Part shown: positions 32,347 to 41,329 of the stretch, piece by piece | Layout of the letters: the number at the start of each line of letters is the position of its first letter | How positions within the stretch are numbered: position 1 is the stretch's first letter | Assembly: GCA_022385805.1 (NCBI GenBank) | Contig: MU277751.1 | Span: 65,827 to 107,155, forward strand | Reading direction: 5' to 3' | From: Pilatotrama ljubarskyi | Taxonomy: Eukaryota; Basidiomycota; Agaricomycetes; Polyporales; Polyporaceae | Length of the DNA stretch: 41,329 nucleotides | Position numbers and translations under genes: made by a program | Notes under the pieces: generated by a model | Told to the model about the DNA's origin: nothing | Databases searched by the model: none | The model's input: only the letters and a program-made list of their open reading frames with translations

Positions 32347-34014
32347 GATCCGAAGGCCGGGGGTTACTCATAGAAGAAGGGGGGGATTGTTAACAGGACG
32401 AGGAGAGCGGCGTGATTGGGCAGGCGGTGCAGCGAGTCCGATGTGGGACAGTCTCGCAGTGCTATGGACACTTCCAGTATAATCGAACGGGTTTGTGTAT
32501 GCATGATTAGAGGTGTGTATTCCAGGACCGACAGCCTCTTGCGCTGACTCGCTTGGAAACAGAACATATCCCCTCAGAGGCTGGCCTTCCTGAATCGGTG
32601 GTTGTTCGACAGGTGTACGACAGTTTGAGACTCGGCTTGGAGGTCACACAGCCGATGCCTATCGTATGCTTCCGCGGTGCGATTTCGAAGGCAGAATGGC
32701 GCTTGATAGTATGCATTTGTGGGAGGTACGACGGTCAATAACAGGTCTGTAACATATGCACAAACGACTGCGCGCTTGCTGCAATACTCCGAGCACCAGC
32801 GCCTGTTGCACTCGCGTCTTCCCCTCGTCATCAACCGCGGATCTGTGACTCTCTCCTGCGATGTCTTGTTGTTCTGCGACTCTGCGTACTGAGCCCATAC
32901 ACGACCCCTGGTCATTTAATGCGGACTTTCTGAACACAGGGTGCTCCTACCTTTACAGTTCAAAGCTCTCGATTGCCCGATCCCCTGCCAGAATGCAGTC
33001 TAACGCCGCAGCTTCCCGATCGGCATGCCGAACTCGATCCTGCAGCGCTCTCAGGTCAGGTGTACCGCTGCCTCTATCCATGGGCTGGGCCTTTCGACAT
33101 TGGCCCCGATAGCTTCGGAGTTCAAGTTGAAGTTGAAAGCCCCATGGGCAGATCATGCGATTGGTCGAAAATTTCCGGGGCTCGCCAACCGCGACATACA
33201 CATCAAGAGCACACGAATACTGCGCAGCTAAGCCTGTTGTAAGGTCCGGGATTCTGCGCAGTGTGGAGGGCATTTGACTGTCCGCAAAGCGTTGGGACGT
33301 CCGGTGGCCATGCATCTGTGCTTCTATCAATCGAGAGGCCTCGGCATGGAAGTGAGTGGGCTGGAGCGCTCCGTTCCAAGAGTCGCGATCGCCTAGATCG
33401 GGGGCATGCGCTGTGAGTGTCGTATTTCTACTGGCTGTGTTATCGTCTTGGAAGCATATCTGAGGATATCATACATGTTCTGAGCCTCCGCAAACAGTGC
33501 TGCGTGCCCTATTCGCAATTATGAGCTGGAGTCTCGACCGCCGGCTACTATTCACACCCGGCGCTTACAGTCAGTAGTCGAGCGCCAGTTCTAGACCGTC
33601 CCCTCCGTAAGCGCCTGTGGGATCTCGTTCCGCCATAAAGTTACCGCGAAGGGGCATCCCCACAAGCAGCCACCTCGCACATTGCCCGCGACAGCTGAGC
33701 ACTCTCCCCTGTCTCCGCGTCTTCCGCTCAAGTACATATCAAATAATCCGTGTACTAGCTGCGGAAATTTCAAGGGCGTGATCGAGCACGGCGGCGGGCA
33801 TACTTGTACGAACCGCGATCGGGAATCCAACGCTTCGAGTCTCGCCCACACCCGCCTCTATCCCTGCGAGCGCACTCTCTCCAAACTACCCATCCGGCTA
33901 CTCTCGGTTCTGCTTTCTTGCTTTCTCGACGCAAGCGGGACGCCGCCATAGACTCTGCGGCGCAGGTGTCTGTCCCTTATCGAGCTCTGGTCTCTCTCCA
34001 CCCGGTCACTCAGT
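32347..34014. other. 1.7-kb intergenic, nothing assigned
   Basis: Open frames on both strands near 32950-33330 overlap one another and show no family motif or consistent splice pattern. The C/T-rich part next to 34015 is probably the promoter and 5' UTR of the RhoGAP gene. Confidence 0.45.
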
Positions 34015-36686
34015 ATGTTCTCGTCCGCGCATTCGTCATATCCGCGCACGGATGCGCGTCATCCGCCCACATCGCCTCTGCCTCTGCCTCTTGACCGTTC
34101 TGAAGGATACCCACCCCAAGGTGCTGGCACGTCTTGGTCCCCGGCGTCTGGCTCCGCTCTCCGCCCAGCCCATCCAGATACCCCCTGTCCAGCCAGATCC
34201 GGACAGCAGATCAGCCATCCTTCTCCCGCCCACTCCTTTGCTCTTGAGCGCACGCCCTCTTGCTTGTCTGCCCCCTCGACGCCCCGCAGTACCAGCACCG
34301 GTACCAGCAGACTCCGAGCCCTCCGACATCAAGACCAGCTGCGTTCCTCCGGCGTGGCAGCACGCCGTGCGCACCAGCGCGATAGGTCTGCTTCAGCCAT
34401 GTCAGCCTCTCTGCCCTCGGTCGCTCCCCTGCCTTCCCTGCCATCTCTGGCGCAATCGAAGCTCACTGCGCTGCCTCTCGTCGACATGGAGCACGACCGT
34501 CTCGCGCGCGCATGCGGACAGGGGCCCTTTCTGCAGTTCACCGACCCCTTCTCTACCTCCCGACCTCAGGGGTCGCTAGCCAACGATCCCCACGCGTGGA
34601 AACGTTCGACAGGCGAGGAGCTGTCTCATTCGGACGACCTGGTGCTCGACGTCTCGTTCGCACTGAGCTGGGGGCTACGGCCCCGCGCGACGTCCGTGCG
34701 AGTGCCCCAGCGCCGCTCTGCTCGCCTACCGTCGCGCCCGCGATCCGCCTCGCAGCCGGCCAGCATCCCGGTCTTCGCGCCATCTAGCCCGCGTCCGGTG
34801 TTGCGCTCCTTGAGAGACGCACTAGACCTGCAGGGCATGCAGCTAGAAGACTGCCTGGACGTTCAGTCGGTCTTCGAACGCTGGGACGCGCCGTCCGATC
34901 GCGCAGGCCTGGGCCGGGGCGAGGCCGCGCATCACGGTATGTCTGTTCCTGTATATGAACTCCGCGTATGATGGGGAGTATTAAGTGTTGGTTTTTTTTG
35001 GTTGGTCAACAAGCGTTCGGTTCGCCTGTGGGTATGGCAGTCAAGTGTGCGTCGATGTCGACTGTGCTGGGCGGCTACCAGCATCAGATCCCGTGGGTCG
35101 TGTACGCCTGCGTTGAAGAGCTAAATCGCACAGGTACGCATTTTCAACGTTGGCTCCACTGAATCAACCTGATTATCGCGCGAAAGGCATCTACCAACCT
35201 GGCTTGTTTCGCGCAGTGCCGAATCGCATACGCCTCGGGAGGCTGGTAGAGGCGTTCGACGTGTGCTTCGACGCGTGCACCGCCCCGTCTGCCATCGAGG
35301 AACTCTGTCCGAGGATGGCGCCGACACAGTCCACTACGCGCGCATCGCTCCGCAAGGAGTCGATGGCAGACATCTGTGCGCTTTTGAAGAAATACCTGGA
35401 CCTCCTCCCTGAGCCGCTCTTAGACGCCAATCTCACATCCGCGCTCCACTTGCTTTGCGTCCAGCCTTCCATTGCCAGCGAGAGCGAAGCAGCGGATGAT
35501 TGCGACGGCGGCTACTTCGCGTCGCGCTCGCGCGCCCGCTCTGTCCCGGCTCTCGCCTCACATTCTGAAGCTACATACGGCATTCCCTTTGACATGCCTA
35601 TGACGCCTAGCGAGCACCGTGACGCGCGCGCTATGCTCGAAGCACCTCAGGTTCTGTATGCCCAGCACCTCCTGCGTCTCGCGCCGCCCGCCTCCCTCGG
35701 GCTCCTCGCGTACCTCCTCGGATTCTTCACCCAGCTCCCGCTGTGCCCGGACAACGGGATGGACTTCACGGATGTCGCGCGGATGTTCGGGCGTGTGCTC
35801 GTCGGCGGCCAGGGTGTAGACGTGCAAGTCATGCGCGAGTGCGTACTCTGGCTCCTCGAGCGGTGGGCGCGCGTCTCCGACGGGCTGTTCGACCTCGCGG
35901 CCGGCTCGGAGGACGACGCACACGCGGAAAGCGCGCCAGCGTCTACGTACAGGTCGACGTTCGCGGCGATTCCGGCGTACTCCTCCCCGCCGTCGGGCTC
36001 GAGTGCGACTACTCCGCGACACGCGCGCCATCTCAGCGCGAACGAAAGCGGGACGGGCTCGCTGCGCCTCCAGATGCCGTACGATCCGGGGCTGCGCGAA
36101 CGCGCGGCGCGGCCGCACTCGACGTCGGGGTATTCTGACGGCTCGTCCGTGACCTCCGCGAGTCTTGAGACGGACGAGTTGTCTTCTCCGGTCTTCGCAT
36201 CTCCGGATCCCGACGGTATAAAGCACGCCATGAGCTTCGAAGTCGCGCAGCTTCCTGTGAGAGCTTTCGACCCGTTCGACCGCCCGACGCCCATAGTGCC
36301 CAGCCTCGCGCTAGGTGAGCATTCTCTCGATACTCTCGCATGGCCACATTTCCGCAGAGGCTGACGCTTCTTCAGTCGACAGGGAGTACGTATCCTGCCC
36401 GCCCTCACCCAGGCGCTACTTCTCGTATACGCAGCTCGAAGATGCGCAGGCGGACTCGGCGTTCCCTTCACCCCCGAGCTCTGTGCGCTCGCTCGAGCTC
36501 GAGAGCTCGTGGGCAGGCTTCTTGAGTCGAGGCTCGGCCTCTCCCCTGGGCTCCATGGAGCAGCCGTATCTTGGGGGGCTGTCACCCTCTCGCTCTCCCG
36601 GTGCCTGGTCTGAAGGTTTCCGGAGTCCAGCCGCGCCGCAGCAGCCTGCTCCCCGTACCTCGGCCACACAGGAGACCGAACAATGA
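34015..36686 (+). CDS. RhoGAP domain protein with Ser/Pro-rich flanks
   Basis: It is a GTPase-activating protein for Rho-type GTPases, acting in polarity and actin control. Exons are 34015-34936, 35014-35133, 35187-36314 and 36358-36686, closing to 832 residues. The first 300 residues are Ser/Pro/Arg-rich and probably disordered. The RhoGAP domain starts at 'IPWVVYACVEELNRTGIYQ' and 'GLFRAVPNRIRLGRLVEAFD' (the candidate arginine finger is in Gly-Leu-Phe-Arg; Ser-Gly after it is replaced). It goes on with 'ALLKKYLDLLPEPLLDANLT', then, after an insertion of about 60 residues, 'LLAYLLGFFTQLPL' and 'MDFTDVARMFGRVLVGG'. The C-terminus is again Ser-rich with 'FDPFDRPTPIVPSLAL'. The start at 34015 is the first ATG; shorter N-termini such as 34399 (MSASLPS) are possible. 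Confidence 0.85.
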
Positions 36687-38072
36687 GAGCGGTGCCGCAG
36701 TCATATACAAGCGCCGCACCGGCCCTTCTGCCGCTCGTCTCCGACACATACCGTATCTGCCCCCCCCGCCGTCTGCCCTGCCTCTAGACTTGCCCTCACA
36801 TCTATCCGTCGTTCTCTTTGTCGATTCCGCATTCAGCTCGTTCGTCCGACCCGCTTTCGTTCCATATCGCACACATGTATCCGTAGTACAAGTTACAATA
36901 GCTTCCAGGGTATAGTGGGTCCATCGTTTACCTGCGGTCTGCACACATGCACGATTTGGTATCAAGCATGGCATACGAATTCTGCGTAGTGGGCCTGCGC
37001 TGCTGCATGGTAATACTAAGTCTCAAAGCGGCGCGTGCAGCAGCGATAGGCGATCGCGACGTCAAATCCTAAGTCCGATGCTTGTTCCTTGACTGCGTCC
37101 GGCTCAGCACTTAGCGTATGCCTGCATTTGCATACTTTACACTGAGATGTTACGCTCCGTGGCCTTGCCCTGACCCCAGCCACGGATATCGTACAAAAAT
37201 TGCTGATCCCATCCATTCAGTGGGGCTACTTACACCCTTGGAGTATGTAGCGGGCATCGGAGTTGACAGGTCGCAATACAGAGATGCTTTGAGATGAACC
37301 GTATCCACGAACGCCGTACCAGCGTCAGGAACTTGGAGCAGGGACATATTGTATATCGCGGTGCCGATACTGAATCATGCGGTATGCCGTCCTGAGACCG
37401 TGCCCTGTGTGTCCAGGTGGAGAATGTTGCGACCCACCTGTACCCTTTGCGGGTTCGACATGTCGCTCCATGAGCCTGTCAGCTCATCCCCAGCCCGTCA
37501 GGCCGGTGGAATCCAGTCGCATTCACGAACGTTTCATCGCACTGAACGCTATCATCGTGACGTACTGGAGCTCTCCCAAGTATAACACTCAAATCGCCTA
37601 CATAAGCCTCGTGTTCCTTCCGCTCACACATCGCAGCAGTGAAGCCTCACTGGACCTTCCGCCTCTCCGACCAGTGACTCACCAGCACCGCCTTACTCTT
37701 GGAAACCTCTCCAGGCGACTTCACTAGGAGATCCGGATTTGTCGTGAGGGATTTCTTGAGCTCACTCCTCGTTGAAACCAGTGCTGAGAGTCTCTTATCT
37801 GTTGTCGCGATGTATAGCGCCTCTAGTCAATAGTTGCTGAGGACATACCCGAAATGCTGCGACCGCCCACAACCTCCAGCCATGAACTCGCAAGCCCGCT
37901 CATGTCCGAAGTGAGTCCGGCTTGTATCCTGTCGAATGTGTGCGATCATATGCATGGTCTCGTTGATCGAAGAGGACGTACTGTGACAAAAGACCGTTGG
38001 CTGACTCTTGGCCTGTGACAGGAGGACATATACCCGGCCGACGCGCAGGTCCAGCCCTTCAGCATCTAAAAC
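36687..38072. other. 1.4-kb intergenic with coding-like fragments on the minus strand
   Basis: On the minus strand, 37380-37210 reads 'IGTAIYNMSLLQVPDAGTAF' and 'VDTVHLKASLYCDLSTPM' before a GTAAGT donor, and 37600-37480 reads 'DDSVQCDETFVNATGFHRPD'. No full gene can be assembled, so these may be remnants or chance. Confidence 0.3.
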
Positions 38073-39167
38073 ATGGACTCCAGTTCGAACTATGTCCCTC
38101 ATGCACAAGCTCGAGACTCACTAGCGGACCTGGTTTCCACCCCAGGCACAGCAGCCGCCGGCAGCTCCTACACCGCCTCGCCGGAGCCGACTTTGTCTGA
38201 TTCGAGTTGGACGGCGACATCATCCCTGCACCACATCTCAAGATCTCCCAGAGGCGTGTCCTCCACGATCTCGCATGTGGCTGTGACACAGCCAAGATAC
38301 TCGTACTCTGTTCCGAGGGCCACAGGCCTCATCATCGGACTCTGCGTCAGGCTCGGCGTCGGTGCCATCATCGTGACGGCTATAGTCTTTCGTCGCAGTT
38401 CTCCCGTCAAGAGAACGAAGAGTACCTTGTCGCTGAGCCTTCATGACCTGGAAGCACTACCCGCAGCTCAGGAATCAGCAGACGCGCTGATAGGGACGCT
38501 GGCTTTCACCGCGATCGGCGTCTGCCTAGTTACGCCTCAGCCCTGCACGTCCCCGTCTTCCTGGCTGGAGATCCGCCGCCCTCGAACGTCCTTGGACCCT
38601 CCATCGCCGCCGCCGCTGATGCTGCTGGTTTACCCCCCGGCGCCTCGAACACGCCGATGCAAGCGGAGTCCCGTGCGCCCCGCGGTAGACGGGGGGCAAC
38701 AGCACGGCGAGGACGCTCCATCGCTCATCAGTAGTGCCGCGGCCACGCACGGGCTACTGACAGAGGACATCGCCGATGCAGGCAGACCTACACTGGTGCG
38801 GACGGGCGGCGCACGCAACAGGACAGACGAACCGGTCGCTCTTTCGCCGTCTGTCAACGGGCTCGAAGTGCCGTATGAGTCTCCTGCGGAGACGGAAAAC
38901 CTCGTCCAGCATGGTTCTGGCGTCGCCCGGCCCAGAAGGGCCACCGCGGGCCTCGTCACAACGGGAGAGTTGGAGCCAGCGCCATCGAGCAAGAGCAGAA
39001 GCCGGCAGAGGCAGGTATTGGCCGTCGAAGAGCCGGAGACAGGACCAGAGAGAGGATCGCCTCGAAGGAGGTTTGTGACGATGCCCATGCAGGCGGACGA
39101 CGGTGGTGACGGCGGGGAGCGCGATGAACCGCCTCCGTATGGACTTCCTCGGCACAGTGAGCTGTAA
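38073..39167 (+). CDS. Single-pass membrane protein with Ser/Thr stalk and PPPY tail
   Basis: Function unknown; of the stalked membrane-protein kind common in agaricomycetes. A single open exon gives 364 residues. A Ser/Thr-rich segment (1-80, 'TPGTAAAGSSYTASPEPTLS') precedes one hydrophobic helix 'GLIIGLCVRLGVGAIIVTAI' with a basic stop-transfer (FRRSSPVKRTK). The cytoplasmic tail is long and disordered and ends near 'DEPPPYGLPRHSEL', a WW-domain-type PPxY motif. No signal peptide is present at this ATG, so a 5' exon may be missing. Between about 38490 and 38720 another frame ('SYASALHVPVFLAGDPPPSN') looks at least as coding-like, so a small intron or frameshift cannot be excluded. Confidence 0.55.
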   Translation: MDSSSNYVPHAQARDSLADLVSTPGTAAAGSSYTASPEPTLSDSSWTATSSLHHISRSPRGVSSTISHVAVTQPRYSYSVPRATGLIIGLCVRLGVGAIIVTAIVFRRSSPVKRTKSTLSLSLHDLEALPAAQESADALIGTLAFTAIGVCLVTPQPCTSPSSWLEIRRPRTSLDPPSPPPLMLLVYPPAPRTRRCKRSPVRPAVDGGQQHGEDAPSLISSAAATHGLLTEDIADAGRPTLVRTGGARNRTDEPVALSPSVNGLEVPYESPAETENLVQHGSGVARPRRATAGLVTTGELEPAPSSKSRSRQRQVLAVEEPETGPERGSPRRRFVTMPMQADDGGDGGERDEPPPYGLPRHSEL

Positions 39168-39340
39168 CAATGGTCTCCCCTTCACAAACTTCATCCTATT
39201 CCGTTCGTATGAAATTGACATAGGCCAACACTCCCAGCGCCGAGTCTGGAACGACATCAGACTTGTGCCAACCTGTCAGGCTGTAGTCGACTATTCTGGC
39301 GTTCATCACAAACCTACTTATCTCGGCGTTCGTCTCACAT

Positions 39341-39824
39341 CAGTACTTCTGCAAAAGTCTGAGAGGGTCTGACACAGACCTCTCAGACCACTCAGACTGG
39401 GTTTCAGACATATTCAGACACATCAGACGGTCAGAGCTCAGAGGTGGTCGGATGGCCGTTCAGACATGATGAGCTTCTGTGTTTTGCGACTCAAACTTCT
39501 TCGTGTGTATCACTGACTCATCCTATGTACCTTCACTATGTATTACACAGCTATGTGATGTGTAACTAAACTGCTATCACTTCGTATTGTCCCCAAGTTG
39601 ACACCTCCTGGATGAGCCTTTCTATGCTATTGGCAGCACAATTCTTGTTCTAAAGAGCTTGTAATTAGTCATGAGGTTTGTCCTACATATTTACAACATA
39701 CTTGACACCAAAAGACCCGATGAAAGGCTCCTGGGAAGCAGCAGAAGCAGGGCAGACAGGTCTGAAGGGTCTGAGTGAGAAAAGCTCAGACGTGCCAGAC
39801 GCTCAGAGATTTGCAAAAGTACTG
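39341..39824. mobile_element. MITE-like non-autonomous DNA transposon with CAGAC subterminal repeats
   Basis: The ends are imperfect inverted repeats: CAGTACTTCTGCAAAAGTCT on the left, CAGTACTTTTGCAAATCTCT on the reverse-complemented right, with TCTGAG continuing on both (20 of 23 bases equal). Inside each end, CTCAGAC/GTCTGAG-type hexamers are clustered (39358-39465 and 39753-39808), around an AT-richer core without an open frame. The outer CAT is also shared, so the exact border may be 39338-39827. No clean target duplication is visible; the 8-mers TCTCACAT and ATGCAGAT are only loosely alike. TIRs starting CAG plus subterminal repeats suggest a hAT-type MITE. Confidence 0.7.
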
Positions 39825-39838
39825 ATGCAGATACTGAG

Positions 39839-39846
39839 TATATATT
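39839..39846 (+). promoter_or_regulatory. TATA box just outside the MITE
   Basis: TATATATT starts 14 bp beyond the right end of the MITE and about 60 bp before ATG 39900. Confidence 0.5.
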
Positions 39847-39899
39847 TACCTACTACGAAACACGGCCGGAATCTTGCTGCTGAGCCCCACAAACCGCCC

Positions 39900-41329
39900 A
39901 TGAAGTACGCTGCTAGGACTGCTCTTTCCGCGGCTCTCGTCGCTGTCGCCAGTGGTGTGGCTGCCCAGCTCAACGTCACCTTCCCCGGAGGCCAAGATAT
40001 GTACTGGGGTCCGTGCTGACCACTTACATGCGTATCCAAGTCCGACTGCTGATCTTCTGAATCCGTCTCGCGCTCCACATTCTGAATGAACAGTCGCCGG
40101 ATCCGAAAATGTGCTTTCTTGGACTTGCAAAACCTCACCCTACAAGTATTTCTCCATCCTGTATGTACTGTCTAGCTTGTCCTGTTCTGGAGGATCATCT
40201 ATGATGAGTGACGAACGGCCTTTGATACTGAAGACATCTTTCGAGATTCTTCAACATCGCAAATCCTCCCTTGCTGTTGGCCGCAAACCAGAGCAACCTG
40301 CAGTGCACCCTCGTTGTCGATTTAAGGGATTTGGTCGAGCTCTCCGTTCACCTCCTCAATAATGTCCTCATATTCATGGACTCGTCAAATTCCAGTGTGA
40401 GTTGTGCTCAACCCCCAGACGTGTACAGCAGTCTTCCCCGCTTGATGCGTTTCTCGCTAGAGGGACGGCCTTTTCATTAAGGCTATAGAGGCTTGCGCTT
40501 GACGCTCACTGGCATGAGACTGACCGCTCCTCGGTTCACAGGTCTACACGCAGTCGCAGTCCTTCGAGCTCCAGAACGTCGGGGCCGCCTACCCCAGCTC
40601 ACCCATCGCGACAAGCGTGCCATCTGGCGTCTCCACCGTCCGAGTAGCAGGAACCTCCACAAGGGACGTTCCCTGGGGTTCAGCGGCGACATCGTCCCCT
40701 TCATCCTCAGGATCGTCCGTTTCTCCTGTCACAAGCTCTTCAACAACGAGTCCACCCAACGCTCAGACCGGTGTCACGTCCCCCCGTCAGAGCGGCCCGT
40801 CGGCAGCAGTCATCATCGCGTTCTCAGTGGTCCTTCCCGTCATCGGAATCGCAGCCATCCTCGTACTCTGCAAATATCACAAGCGGCGGCGCACAGCCAG
40901 ACTCGGTCCAGTCCTGTTCTTGGACGATGACATGTCTGGTCAGGAAGACTCGTGCGACATGACAGCCCGGGAGGAGGATGCCAGAGTGCATGCGCGGACG
41001 AATCGCAAAGACAGTCCTGGGAATTCTGCGCAGTGGATCCCCGTCCCTGCGCTAGGGAACCAGGCGATCCTCACGGCGACTGCGTTGGGGTCTTCGATCA
41101 CGCCGTATATTATCAACACTGATGCCGCCGGACGGCGCGACGCACATGCGCGGGAGGACCACGGCGCTCCGTCGCTGTACAGCAGTGCCGATGCCACCTG
41201 CGGGCTTGCCACAGAAGGCTCACTCAATTCTTTATTTTATCGCTCATTTTATTTCCCACGGAGTCCTGCAATGACGCAATGGACCAGTTTCTTGCCAGAG
41301 AAATTCCGCCCTCTTCCCACCGACCAGGT
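39900..41329 (+). CDS. Secreted-type single-pass membrane protein, 3' end outside the window
   Basis: Function unknown; a basidiomycete surface protein resembling the Ser/Thr-rich Kre9/Knh-like ectodomain group. Exons are 39900-40008, 40094-40160, 40246-40396 and 40542 to beyond the window end. Signal peptide 'MKYAARTALSAALVAVASGV' is followed by 'LNVTFPGGQDMYWVAGSENV' and 'LSWTCKTSPYKYFSILFFNI', the usual N-terminal pattern, then 'VYTQSQSFELQNVGAAYPSS'. A Ser/Thr/Pro stalk leads to one helix 'AAVIIAFSVVLPVIGIAAIL' and a basic cytoplasmic start (KYHKRRR). The tail is open to the last base. It is similar in plan to the protein at 38073. The MITE lies immediately upstream of its promoter. Confidence 0.75.

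Noticed and set aside
35647..36747. 366-codon open frame on the minus strand
   Set aside because: It is antisense to the RhoGAP coding region, with Arg/Ser-rich sequence expected from reading GC-rich codons backwards.
1..41329. CRISPR arrays, prophage, bacterial operons, rRNA
   Set aside because: No direct-repeat/spacer array, no ribosome-binding-site pattern and no rRNA sequence were seen; the intron-rich genes show a fungal nuclear locus.

Overview
The window reads as nuclear DNA of a filamentous basidiomycete, most likely an agaricomycete. The evidence is dense GT-AG introns of about 40-75 bp, GC-rich coding DNA, TATA-type promoters, and families typical of that group: large F-box proteins, a G-alpha subunit, an RTA1-type membrane protein, secreted Thr-rich proteins and stalked membrane proteins. 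I see no rRNA, tRNA, CRISPR array or bacterial operon structure. Exon coordinates were read by hand from splice signals and reading phase. Family assignments come from motif recognition, not a database search.

Layout. 1-3.3 kb is a complete PIF/Harbinger DNA transposon with perfect 35-bp inverted repeats, a TTA target duplication, and both genes apparently intact (Myb/SANT-like protein and DDE transposase, convergent). 3.2-4.7 kb holds a possible small minus-strand gene and a nitroreductase. 5.4-7.2 kb is an F-box protein. A 2-kb strand-skewed, gene-free stretch follows, then a heterotrimeric G-protein alpha subunit (minus, 9.2-10.7 kb). 12.5-16.1 kb has a tRNA-dihydrouridine synthase (minus) facing a second F-box/LRR-like gene with two reading-frame problems. 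16.5-17.6 kb is a hot-dog thioesterase with a mitochondrial-type N-terminus.

18.3-27.6 kb looks like an accessory or secondary-metabolism neighbourhood: a SAM-dependent O-methyltransferase, a divergent pair of homologous secreted Thr-rich proteins with a dibasic (Kex2-type) site, and a 16-exon FAD monooxygenase of Baeyer-Villiger type whose C-terminus carries an apparent 2-nt frameshift. 28.6-29.2 kb is a small GPI-anchored Ser/Ala-rich wall protein. A possible Cys-rich small protein (minus, 29.8-30.4 kb) and an RTA1-like membrane protein (30.9-32.3 kb) follow. 34.0-36.7 kb is a RhoGAP protein. The right end has two single-pass membrane proteins with Ser/Thr-rich stalks and PPPY or basic tails; the second runs off the window. 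Between them is a MITE-like element with TIRs and clustered CAGAC subterminal repeats, inserted directly upstream of a TATA box.

How they relate. The G-alpha and RhoGAP genes are housekeeping signalling genes, and Dus1 and the thioesterase are core metabolism. The methyltransferase and monooxygenase could share a small-molecule pathway. The two Thr-rich proteins share one architecture and a divergent arrangement and are the least described feature here. Several 1-2 kb intergenic stretches hold nothing I can assign.
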